Shown here piece by piece: positions 1-7,746 of a stretch of 44,140 nucleotides of DNA (positions are counted from its first letter, which is position 1; the number at the start of each line of letters is the position of its first letter). Under the pieces are notes generated by a model that saw nothing but the letters and a program-made list of their open reading frames with translations, made no database searches and was not told where the DNA came from. The position numbers and the translations under genes are program-made. The DNA comes from Eubacterium sp. (GTDB taxonomy: Bacteria; Bacillota; Clostridia; Lachnospirales; Lachnospiraceae): the NCBI GenBank assembly GCA_022796875.1, contig JAAWJJ010000027.1, positions 1 through 44,140 of the forward strand, in the 5' to 3' direction.

Positions 1-5
1 GGCAT
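1..5 (-). CDS. Start of a further leftward gene (partial, at window edge)
   Basis: An ATG at 5..3 on the minus strand is preceded by AAAAGGAG with seven bases between, an excellent ribosome-binding site. Only the first codon and part of the second are inside the window, so the product is unknown. It lies 84 bases beyond the stop of the Uma2 remnant and could be cotranscribed with it. The call rests only on the ribosome site. Confidence 0.35.
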
Positions 6-88
6 AAAAATACTCCTTTTCGATAAAAATTTTCATATCCTAATTCTTACCAAAAAGGAGCCATTTCTTTCCAAAAACACAATTTATT

Positions 89-628
89 TTACACTACCCG
101 GAAGTCAATCCACAAATCCCCGTAAATGCTAGTTTTGATTTTATCCTGAAATGTGTATGTTTCAATCTCAAACTTCGCTTTTTCCAGAAAATAAACGAAA
201 ATGCGCTTTTTAGCAGGGTCCACGATCCAATATTCGCGGACCCCTGTATTTGCATACAAGTTTAATTTGAGAATGTAGTCATGGCTGGAATTCCCGGGAG
301 AAACGATTTCTATGATCCAGTCCGGGGCTCCGGTACAACCACGGTCTGTAAGTTTATTTTGGTCACAAATAACGCTTATATCCGGTTCTACTATCGTTTT
401 GCGGTCTTCTTTCAATTTGACAGCAAAAGGGGCAGGATACACTCTGCAGAAGCCGCCCTTTGATTTGAGGTAATTACGGATTGTTCCGGAAAGTTCCATA
501 AGTATTGTTTGATGGATTCTGGCAGGCGCCGCCTAATTATAGATCAGATTTCCTTCAATCAGTTCTGCCCGGACATTCTCCGGCAAATTATAATAATCTT
601 CTTCTGTGTATAGTTTTGGTTGCGGCAT
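89..628 (-). pseudogene. Uma2 family endonuclease-like gene with internal amber stop
   Basis: Read from ATG 628 (or GTG 634, behind AGGAAG), the frame encodes a typical Uma2/DUF820 protein of about 179 codons. The N-terminus has MPQPKLYTEEDYYNLPENV and the downstream part has PDISVICD, GAPDWIIEIVSPGNS and YWIVDP, the conserved PD-(D/E)XK-like core of this family. A TAG at 535..533 interrupts it at codon 32, where a single C-to-T change from CAG (Gln) would explain the stop. An ATG at 499 could restart a 136-residue piece, but no Shine-Dalgarno precedes it and the N-terminal strand would be missing. The family is common in many copies in cyanobacteria and in some Firmicutes; its role is poorly defined. 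I call it inactivated unless the stop is a sequencing error. Confidence 0.75.
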
Positions 629-677
629 TGCCACGGTAACACTTCCTTTCCTGGTTGTTTTTTATAAGTGAATCATC

Positions 678-800
678 TTATTTATAATAATAGTCTATGG
701 CTTCTTTAATAGAATCTCCTAACTCCACCCATAACTCTTCGCTTACTGTTATTGTCATATCTGAATCTTCTTCTACCGTAGCATCCACTTCACTTTTCAT
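678..800 (-). CDS. Small acidic hypothetical protein, 40 residues
   Basis: ATG 800 to TAA 680..678 encodes a 40-residue acidic peptide beginning MKSEVDATVEEDSDM and ending in IKEAIDYYYK. Its ATG overlaps the TGA of the upstream fragment (ATGA), so it may be translationally coupled to it or, more likely, be the other half of one gene split by a frameshift. I do not recognise the family. The size and acidity would fit an antitoxin-like protein, but there is no direct evidence for that. Confidence 0.35.
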   Translation of the reverse strand: MKSEVDATVEEDSDMTITVSEELWVELGDSIKEAIDYYYK

Positions 801-961
801 ATAATCTCAGCGATTTTCCCATATACCGCATTTGCTTTATGAATTTGCCGGAATGTTTCTTCATCCTCTTCCGTGACATCTCCGGATGCAAAATTGCTTA
901 AATAAGAAGTCCATACCGGACTTTCATACAATTCTTCCCCCAAAGAGTCTATTTCCCCCCT
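797..961 (-). pseudogene. Fragment of an unknown gene lacking its 5' end
   Basis: An open frame from 961 to the TGA at 799..797 reads as plausible protein, including GEELYESPVWTSYLSNFASG and RQIHKANAVYGKIAEII, but has no ATG start; a TTG at 943 is the only candidate. It overlaps the last few codons of the secreted SGNH protein gene (stop at 949). The look is of a 3' gene remnant joined to that gene by a deletion or rearrangement. No family recognised. The following 40-residue frame may be its shifted continuation. Confidence 0.35.
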
Positions 962-2589
962 CTACTTCGTATATACCCCGCCCGGCAATACCTGCTTTTC
1001 TTACTTTCGGTTTTCTTGTCCTTTGCTTTTGCCGTCACTTTATAATAGTAATACCTGTTACGTTTCACGTTTGCATCGGTATAGGAATTTCCCCTTACCT
1101 TCGCTATTTTTCTGTACTTCCCGTTCGGTTTTGAAGAACGGTATACGACGTAGGAAGACGCTCCGTACGTTTTCCTCCACTGAACCGTTACTTTCCGTTT
1201 TGCCGAAGAAATATTTTTGCCGCTCTTCGTATTCTGTACATACGCCCTGACTTTTTTCGGCGTGCTGCACGCCACATAAAGTATGTAACTCGCCCTGGAA
1301 CCGGAAGCTTTTTTATCTTTTACCGTAATCGTTGTCCGGCCCGGTTTTAATGCCGTTACGGTTCCGTCCCTGGAAACCGACGCTACTGCCTGATTGCTGG
1401 AAAACCATGCCAGATTATCTTCCGAAATATAGGACTGTTTTACTGGCAGCAGTTTTATCGTATCCCCATAAGTTACTTTATAAGATTTCTGCTGAAATCT
1501 CAGCTTCTTTTTCGCAGTCTTCTTTTTGGTATCCGTTACATGAACCGTACAAAACGCCTGGAGTCCTGACTCCGTTTCCGCCAGTATTTGGGTGCTTCCG
1601 GCAGCCACACCCGTTACTTTTCCACCGGAATCATCTACCCGGGCAATTTTTTCATTCATGCTCCGCCACTTAATTTCCGAACCCAGATAACCGGAATCCA
1701 CAAGAGTATACGCCTGCAGACGCACGCTTTTCCCTGCCGTAACCGTTTTCTCTTTTGCAGAAATTCCCGCACGGTTATCTACAAGTCCCTCTAATAGCCG
1801 CATGGTCGGTTCACTTAAACTGCACCCGCTTAAATCTTCTTTTTCTCCACTCGGAATTTCATGGAAAATCTGATAATAAAACAGGCAGGCCGCCAGATAA
1901 TACCCGGCATAACACGGATGCTTCCGATCTGTTGCATACAATTGGACAGACGGATATATCTGATTACAGTGCCAGAACATCATACCTACCGGTACTACGG
2001 TCAGATTCAGTTCTTTTCCGATCTTATCGCAGGCGGCGGCTACCCCCGTCTGCATCTGATGCTTAGATAAAACAGTTTTTTTGCCGTTTTTCATCGTGAC
2101 CGATCCGTCTTTATACCCGTGTGTGGCATACAATAATACTTTTGCATGATTCTGATACTTTAAAGCCAGTTCATTCAATTGGCATATAGCCGGGAACATT
2201 TCGCTCTCCGCCTGCTGTATGCCGTTTTTACTGTAGTCCTGTAAAACGATATAATCCCATTGACGGTTCATCAGGGCATTGGTCGCTTCTCTGTAATATT
2301 TCTTATACTTTTCAGACAAAAATGCATAGTAAGACAAATGCGCGCCATTATGGCTGAGCATCTTTATTTCTACGTGCCTGCCGGAGGTTTTTGCCAGCTC
2401 CTGTACTATTTTCCCGACATTATGATCCTCATTTCCCGGATGTTTTGAAAAACTGTTCCCTATAAAAAGGATTTTAACGGATTCTCTGAAAGCTGTAGCC
2501 TGCTCTGCAAAAACAGGCCTGCACGGCATAATTAATATACACGCAACAAGCAATAAAACTGCTGCAGCTTTTGCTTTCAGCTTCTTCAT
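949..2589 (-). CDS. Secreted SGNH-hydrolase-like protein with Ig-like and FN3 domains (shorter paralogue)
   Basis: A 546-residue predicted secreted protein. I place the start at ATG 2589, which opens a clean signal peptide (MKKLKAKAAAVLLLVACILI... to about residue 28); a GTG at 2604 sits directly on the AAGGAG sequence. Residues 38 to 245 form an SGNH/DUF4886-type fold with block I ILFIGNSFS (candidate nucleophile Ser46), WDYIVLQ, and a D-x-x-H pair in DRKHP (Asp221, His224). Two Ig-like (Big_2 type) segments follow, marked by VTGVAAGST and VTALKPGRTTITV, and then one fibronectin III domain. The protein is a close paralogue of the one at 5836..7731 but lacks its second FN3 domain and ends in an odd RSRGGK tail next to gene debris. 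It may act outside the cell as an esterase or acyltransferase on the surface glycan. It is the last intact gene of the putative acylation operon. Confidence 0.8.
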   Translation of the reverse strand: MKKLKAKAAAVLLLVACILIMPCRPVFAEQATAFRESVKILFIGNSFSKHPGNEDHNVGKIVQELAKTSGRHVEIKMLSHNGAHLSYYAFLSEKYKKYYREATNALMNRQWDYIVLQDYSKNGIQQAESEMFPAICQLNELALKYQNHAKVLLYATHGYKDGSVTMKNGKKTVLSKHQMQTGVAAACDKIGKELNLTVVPVGMMFWHCNQIYPSVQLYATDRKHPCYAGYYLAACLFYYQIFHEIPSGEKEDLSGCSLSEPTMRLLEGLVDNRAGISAKEKTVTAGKSVRLQAYTLVDSGYLGSEIKWRSMNEKIARVDDSGGKVTGVAAGSTQILAETESGLQAFCTVHVTDTKKKTAKKKLRFQQKSYKVTYGDTIKLLPVKQSYISEDNLAWFSSNQAVASVSRDGTVTALKPGRTTITVKDKKASGSRASYILYVACSTPKKVRAYVQNTKSGKNISSAKRKVTVQWRKTYGASSYVVYRSSKPNGKYRKIAKVRGNSYTDANVKRNRYYYYKVTAKAKDKKTESKKSRYCRAGYIRSRGGK

Positions 2590-2687
2590 ACTACTTTGTT
2601 CCACTCCTTTTTATCATTTCCATAAATTCTTATACTCTTTTACTCTATAATCTTTTGCTTCGTCCTCTGCTATCTATTACAAACCTG

Positions 2688-3974
2688 CTATTCCCTGGAA
2701 ATCCAAAAGATAAACGTACTCCCTTCCCCGGGCGTACTGTTCACTTCAATCGTACCCCCGTGTATCTGTGCAATTTTCATGGCAATTGCCAGCCCCAGAC
2801 CGAATCCATCCGACTGCCTGGAGGTATCTTCTTTATAAAAGCGTTCAAAAATCTGCTCTTTATGTTCTTCGTCAATGCCCGGTCCCCGGTCCGTAACCGA
2901 CATATAGATCCGTTCTTTTGAGCCGCCGGTCTGTACGGTAACCGGAATGCCCGGCGGTGAAAATTTAGCGGCATTGGAAATCAGGTTTTTCAGTCCAATT
3001 ATAATAAGATTGATATCCATCGGCGCCGATACTTCTCTTAACTCCAGCTCGAAAATGACGTTGCTCTTTTCCTTTTCGTCCTCACAGATACTTTTTACAA
3101 TGTCATCCAACCCGACCCACTCTTTTTCAATCGGCTGTAACCCCTGCTCCATTCGTGCCAGATGAAGCAGCTGCAAAATCAAATGGTTCATCTTTTCGGA
3201 CTGTCTGTGGATTACTTCAAAAGACTCCCGCATTTCTTCCATTGTTTTAGCTTTGCTGCTTCCGTATCGGCTTTCCGCCATAATGACCGCTACCGGAGTT
3301 TTCAGTTCATGGGTAACATTGGAAGAAAACTGCTCCTGCGATTGAAAGATCTGCTCCATTTGATCGAGCATGTAGTTGTCCGCTTCCGCTAATACAGAAA
3401 TATCTTTAAAATTCCCGCTGTAAGTAATACGCTGGGAAATATCATGATTTGTCCCGATATTTTCCGCTACGTGCCGGAGTTCCCGGAGCGAATTGGCTAT
3501 TTTCCCTGCAAAATACCTGCCCGCCAGCAGTACAACAACAGCGACTGCCAGCGCGCTGAAATAGGAGAGATATTCCAGTCTTTTATAATGGCTGGAAATA
3601 TCGGATTTCCTGACAATCCCCCGGATATAAATATCCTCACTCAGAGTATGAGGCTTCCGTCTGTCATAAACAAAATAGGATTCTTTATCGTACTCTACTT
3701 TCTGCATTTTATTATCAAACGAAACATCTGACGGAAATCCTTTTGGATAATCTCCTGCTATAACCCCGTCTTTTTGACTTATAACAAGAAAATAGTAACC
3801 GTCGTCTTCATACTCAAATTCATTGGAAATTTCCAGTTTTCCGTTTTCCATTACAACATATTTTGCATTCTTCATTACCTTATTCAGTAAATGCGTCCTG
3901 ATATCATACGAAACGACCGTCGCAGTCAATATGTGCACAAAAATAAGCATCACAAGCGCCATAGAAGCAATCAC
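2688..3974 (-). CDS. Sensor histidine kinase, OmpR-partner type
   Basis: Counting from GTG 3974 the protein has 428 residues: a membrane segment at 1-22, an extracytoplasmic sensor region at about 25-130, a second membrane segment at about 135-155, HAMP-like linker, HisKA with the H-box NVTHELKTPVAVI (His222), and an HATPase domain with NLISNAAKFSPPG, DRGPGI and GFGLGLAIA. It should phosphorylate the response regulator encoded directly upstream. No ATG starts the frame and GTG 3974 has no ribosome site. An in-frame ATT at 4037..4035 lies ten bases after GAGGGG and would add a basic, typical kinase N-terminus (KKRGIK) plus a longer first membrane helix, so the real start may be that ATT, overlapping the regulator gene by 19 bases. 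Confidence 0.92.
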   Translation of the reverse strand: MIASMALVMLIFVHILTATVVSYDIRTHLLNKVMKNAKYVVMENGKLEISNEFEYEDDGYYFLVISQKDGVIAGDYPKGFPSDVSFDNKMQKVEYDKESYFVYDRRKPHTLSEDIYIRGIVRKSDISSHYKRLEYLSYFSALAVAVVVLLAGRYFAGKIANSLRELRHVAENIGTNHDISQRITYSGNFKDISVLAEADNYMLDQMEQIFQSQEQFSSNVTHELKTPVAVIMAESRYGSSKAKTMEEMRESFEVIHRQSEKMNHLILQLLHLARMEQGLQPIEKEWVGLDDIVKSICEDEKEKSNVIFELELREVSAPMDINLIIIGLKNLISNAAKFSPPGIPVTVQTGGSKERIYMSVTDRGPGIDEEHKEQIFERFYKEDTSRQSDGFGLGLAIAMKIAQIHGGTIEVNSTPGEGSTFIFWISRE

Positions 3975-4018
3975 AATCAGCAGAAAAATATTTAAAAACT
4001 GTGAAATTGAAATTTGCT

Positions 4019-4693
4019 TTATTCCCCGCTTTTTAATAAATAACCCACCCCTCGCATCGTACGAATCAGTTTTTCCTCGAATCCGTCGTCGATCTTTTTA
4101 CGCAGATAACGGATATATACATCAATAATATTGGAATTTCCGTTATATTCGTAATTCCATATATTCGCTTCGATCTGTTCCCGTGTCACGACATTCCCCT
4201 GGTTCCGGATCAAAAACAACAGAATAGAAAACTCTTTTGAGGACAGAAAAATTTCCTGACCACCGCGTTTTACCGTATGCTTATTGTTATTTACTTCCAG
4301 ATCATGGCATCGGTAAATGTCGTCCGGAGCCAGGGCTTTTACTCTTATCATTGCCCGGATTCTTGCAAGAAGTTCCTCAATCTGAAATGGCTTCGTCAGA
4401 TAATCATTTGCCCCGATGTCCAATCCTTTTACAATGTCCTTTACGTTATCACGTGCCGTCAGAAACAATACCGGAGTCTGTATTCCCTTTTCCCTGGCAC
4501 GTTTTAACACGTTAAACCCGTCCATTTTCGGGAGCATGATATCCAATATTACCCCGTCATATTCACCAAGACAAAGATAATCCCACGCTGCTTCCCCGTC
4601 AAAGCAGGAATCCACACAATAGTTTTCCGATTTCAATTCCCGGACCAGGATCCGATTCAAATCCTTTTCGTCTTCTACCACAAGCAGCCTCAT
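4019..4693 (-). CDS. Two-component response regulator, OmpR/PhoB family
   Basis: A 224-residue receiver plus winged-helix regulator. The receiver (1-115) has the acidic pocket VVEDE (Glu8, Asp9), phospho-acceptor Asp51 in LDIMLP, Thr79 and Lys101 in LTKPF. The C-terminal DNA-binding domain (about 125-222) ends in the usual RYLRKKID and RGVGYLL. Regulators of this class bind direct repeats spaced about one helical turn apart; three such repeats stand upstream of the operon promoter at 13195..13222, making autoregulation of this operon plausible. It is cotranscribed with the kinase, whose frame overlaps or abuts its 3' end. Confidence 0.95.
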   Translation of the reverse strand: MRLLVVEDEKDLNRILVRELKSENYCVDSCFDGEAAWDYLCLGEYDGVILDIMLPKMDGFNVLKRAREKGIQTPVLFLTARDNVKDIVKGLDIGANDYLTKPFQIEELLARIRAMIRVKALAPDDIYRCHDLEVNNNKHTVKRGGQEIFLSSKEFSILLFLIRNQGNVVTREQIEANIWNYEYNGNSNIIDVYIRYLRKKIDDGFEEKLIRTMRGVGYLLKSGE

Positions 4694-4740
4694 AGTAACA
4701 TTCCTTTCCTGCTCTTGTTTTTATCTGCCGTCAGTTCTCT

Positions 4741-4810
4741 GCCGTTTCCGTCTGCTCTTATGATCGGTTCTTCGCCGTTTCCGTCTGCTCTTTATTTTCC
4801 GTCTGCTCCG
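4741..4810. repeat. Short tandem duplication at the glycosyltransferase 3' end
   Basis: An 18-base element beginning GCCGTTTCCGTCTGCTCT occurs at 4741 and again at 4774, with a partial third copy near 4797. On the minus strand the inner copies encode the EQTE-rich C-terminal tail of the glycosyltransferase, and the outer copy encodes a further EQTETAEN beyond its stop codon. This fits recent tandem duplication. Confidence 0.6.
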
Positions 4811-5756
4811 GCTGGTCTATATTTGTCTTTCCGACCAGGTAGACCGGCCTGTTTTTCGCTTCCAGATACATTTTTGCCAGATATTGCCCCAATATACCGA
4901 TGCACAGAAGCTGCAGTCCCCCCAGAAACAGAATGATTGACACGATAGACGCCCATCCGTCTACCGGATCTCCAAATACCAGACGCCTTACAATAATAAA
5001 TACCAGAAATACAAATGCGATCAGGCAGAATATAAGTCCGACCAGAGAAGCAAGCACAAGAGGCGCCGTAGAAAACGCCACAATCCCTTCTATACTGTAT
5101 CGGAACAATCCCCAGAAAGACCATTTTGTTTCTCCGGCCGCCCGCTCCACATTTTCATATTCCAGCCATTTCGTCCGAAAACCTACCCAGCCGTACAGTC
5201 CTTTGGAAAACCGGTTGTACTCTTTTAACCGCAGCAGAGCATCCACAAACTTTCGGTTCATCAGTCTGTAATCTCTTGCGCCGTCTACCATATCGGTTTG
5301 GGAAATTTTATCCATAATTGCATAAAAGCGCCTTGCAAAAAAGGATCTGATTCTTGGTTCGCCCTTTCTTGTTACGCGCCTTGTCGCAACAGAATCGTAC
5401 CCCTCGTTTATGATCGCATCATACATTTCCGGAAGCAGGGACGGCGGATCCTGCAGGTCGGCATCCATCACCGCAACGTAATCTCCGGTCGCATGTTCCA
5501 GCCCCGCATAAATTGCCGCCTCTTTTCCAAAATTTCTGGAAAAGGAAATATATCGAATACAGGAATCCCTGTTCGCCAGTTCTTCGATCTTTTCCTGTGT
5601 CCGGTCGGAGGAGCCGTCGTTTATAAACAACAGCTCAAATTCCGTATCTGTCATTTTCTCCATAACCGCATGAAATTCTTCATAAAAATACTCTAATACT
5701 TCCTGTTCATTGTAACACGGTACGATAGCGGTTATCTTGTCCGTTTTGCGTTTCAT
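4758..5756 (-). CDS. Polyprenyl-phosphate glycosyltransferase, GT2, CsbB/GtrB type
   Basis: A 332-residue family-2 enzyme starting at ATG 5756 (MKRKTDKITAIVPCYNEQ); a second possible ATG at 5789 would add 11 residues. The GT-A domain shows VPCYNEQEV, INDGSSDRT and the DADLQDPPSLLPEM signature, followed by two C-terminal membrane helices at about 225-300. Members such as CsbB and GtrB put a sugar on undecaprenyl phosphate at the inner face of the membrane; the lipid-linked sugar is then flipped and used by a GT-C enzyme. The matching GT-C candidate is the YfhO-like gene at 13219..16108. No GtcA-type flippase gene is visible here. The C-terminal tail carries a low-complexity EQTE repeat. Confidence 0.88.
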   Translation of the reverse strand: MKRKTDKITAIVPCYNEQEVLEYFYEEFHAVMEKMTDTEFELLFINDGSSDRTQEKIEELANRDSCIRYISFSRNFGKEAAIYAGLEHATGDYVAVMDADLQDPPSLLPEMYDAIINEGYDSVATRRVTRKGEPRIRSFFARRFYAIMDKISQTDMVDGARDYRLMNRKFVDALLRLKEYNRFSKGLYGWVGFRTKWLEYENVERAAGETKWSFWGLFRYSIEGIVAFSTAPLVLASLVGLIFCLIAFVFLVFIIVRRLVFGDPVDGWASIVSIILFLGGLQLLCIGILGQYLAKMYLEAKNRPVYLVGKTNIDQPEQTENKEQTETAKNRS

Positions 5757-5835
5757 ATTTATATCTGTTCCTTTCTGTGAAACATTCATACATTTTCCGT
5801 CTGTTTCGCAGATACATCATATCATTTTTTTATAG

Positions 5836-7731
5836 TTAATTCAATCGCTTCGCCTTTACGGTTTTAGAAGACGCGCTGCAGTATGTTTTTCCGTTCATTT
5901 TTTTATAGGCTTTTATTCTGTAATAATAGGTTTTCCCTTTTTTTGCTGTCTTATCGGTATAAGATACCGTATTTTTGCTTTTCATCGTCGCTATTTTTTT
6001 ATAACCGCTGTTTTTCTTTACAGAACGATACAAGATATAACCGGTCGCTTTTTTATTTTTTGTCCAGGTAATCTTAATATTCTTTTTATTGCAGGAAGCG
6101 GTAACTTTTTTAGGCGTTGCAGGTATCATCACGGCAAAATATCCGCTTTTTTCGCTCGTTGTTTTTGTATAAACCGCTTTTGCAGCCACTTTATAATAAT
6201 ATGTCCGGTCTTTTAACACATTTGCGTCAGTATAGGAAACGCCGCTTACTTCCGCAATTTTTTTGTAAGTTCCTTTTGCAGCAGTGGACCGATATACAAT
6301 ATAAGACGACGCATCCTTTATTTTGCTCCATTTTACGACGGCTTTTCCTGTCTTTGACGATGCGCTCCCGCTGCTTTTGACTGACACGCTGATCTTCTGC
6401 GGTTTTTTACATGCCACATATAACACGTAGCTTGCTTTCGAACCAAACCACCCGTCTTTCACCGTAATCGTTGTCTTACCTGCTTTTAACGTGGTCACGC
6501 TTCCATCCGCCGAAACTTTTGCCACTGCCTTGTTGCTGGAAGACCAGATCAGGTTACTCTCTGCGCTGTAAGTCTTCTGGAGCGGCATCAATTTTATCCT
6601 GTCCCCGCAAGTCACCTCATAGTCTGCCCGCTGAAACCCAAAATTCTTTTTGTTTTTTAGATTGGGGTTTTCTACGACATTTATGGTACAAAAGTCCTGC
6701 AGTCCGGACTTTGTTTCCGCCATGACCGGTACACTCCCAACGGTTACGCCTCTGACCGTTCCGCCCGTTCCGTCTGTGACGGCAATTTTTTCGTCCATAC
6801 TCTGCCATGTGAAAGACGAGCTAAGGCAGTAAGAATCCAGCATTGAAGAAACCTGCAAAGTGATATTTTCGCCTGCCACTACCGTTTTTTCTTTTTCCGA
6901 AATACCGATCCGGTTATTTACAAGTCCCTCCAACCGCCACATCGTAACAGAATCCAGATTGCACCCGCTTAAACTGTCTGCATTTCCCTGTGGAAGTTTC
7001 TGAAAGATCTGATAATAAAACATACATGCCGCCAGATAGTACCCTGCATAAGACGGATGTTTCAAATCCTCCGAATATAACCGGATCGAAGGATATACCT
7101 GATTGCAGTGCCAGAACATCATGCCTGTCGGAACTACGGCCAGATCCAGTTCTTTTCCAATCTTATAATATGCGGCGGCTACGCCGGTCTGCATTTGATG
7201 CACTGATAAAACAGTATTTACACCGTTTACCTTTGTGGCAGATCCGTCGTGATACCCATGCGTGGCATATAACAGGACTTTAGCATTATTCTGATATTCC
7301 AACACCAGCTGATTCAGTTGCCGGACAGCCGGATACATCCTGCTTTCCGCATATTCAATACCGCTCTTGCTGTAATCCTGCAAAACGATATAATCCCATT
7401 GTTCATTCTTCAGGGCATCCGTTGCCTCTTTATAATAACTGTTATGATCCGCCGACGGAAACGCATAATAAGACAAATAGGCGCCGTTATGGCAGATCAT
7501 TTTTATCTCCGTATGCCTGCCGGAACTTTCCGCAAGTTCCCCCAGAATTTTACCCACGTCAGAATCCGCATGGTTCTGATATTTTGAAAAGCTGTTTCCA
7601 ATAAACAGTATTCTGACCGGCTGTTCCTCTGGCATTGCAGACTGGCCCGCATAAACCGGGGAGCCAAACATAGAAACCAAGCAAACAACCGCCAAAAGCA
7701 GCAAGCATATTTTTTTCTTCCATCTCTTCAT
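5836..7731 (-). CDS. Secreted SGNH-hydrolase-like protein with Ig-like and two FN3 domains
   Basis: A 631-residue paralogue of the 949..2589 product. A signal peptide (about 1-29, ending SPVYAGQ) is followed by an SGNH/DUF4886-like domain with ILFIGNSFS (Ser47), WDYIVLQ and a D-x-x-H pair in EDLKHPSYAGYYLAA. Ig-like segments (VRGVTVGSVPV, VTTLKAGKTTITV) and two consecutive FN3 domains with VVYR/ILYRS and YYYKV/YYYRI strands complete it. It has no anchor or sortase motif; the C-terminal half is strongly basic and could bind an anionic wall polymer. AGGAAG lies nine bases before the ATG. It sits 15 bases downstream of the MBOAT gene, suggesting a role in moving or removing acyl groups outside the cell. 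Confidence 0.82.
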   Translation of the reverse strand: MKRWKKKICLLLLAVVCLVSMFGSPVYAGQSAMPEEQPVRILFIGNSFSKYQNHADSDVGKILGELAESSGRHTEIKMICHNGAYLSYYAFPSADHNSYYKEATDALKNEQWDYIVLQDYSKSGIEYAESRMYPAVRQLNQLVLEYQNNAKVLLYATHGYHDGSATKVNGVNTVLSVHQMQTGVAAAYYKIGKELDLAVVPTGMMFWHCNQVYPSIRLYSEDLKHPSYAGYYLAACMFYYQIFQKLPQGNADSLSGCNLDSVTMWRLEGLVNNRIGISEKEKTVVAGENITLQVSSMLDSYCLSSSFTWQSMDEKIAVTDGTGGTVRGVTVGSVPVMAETKSGLQDFCTINVVENPNLKNKKNFGFQRADYEVTCGDRIKLMPLQKTYSAESNLIWSSSNKAVAKVSADGSVTTLKAGKTTITVKDGWFGSKASYVLYVACKKPQKISVSVKSSGSASSKTGKAVVKWSKIKDASSYIVYRSTAAKGTYKKIAEVSGVSYTDANVLKDRTYYYKVAAKAVYTKTTSEKSGYFAVMIPATPKKVTASCNKKNIKITWTKNKKATGYILYRSVKKNSGYKKIATMKSKNTVSYTDKTAKKGKTYYYRIKAYKKMNGKTYCSASSKTVKAKRLN

Positions 7732-7746
7732 AGTCTTTTTCTTCCT

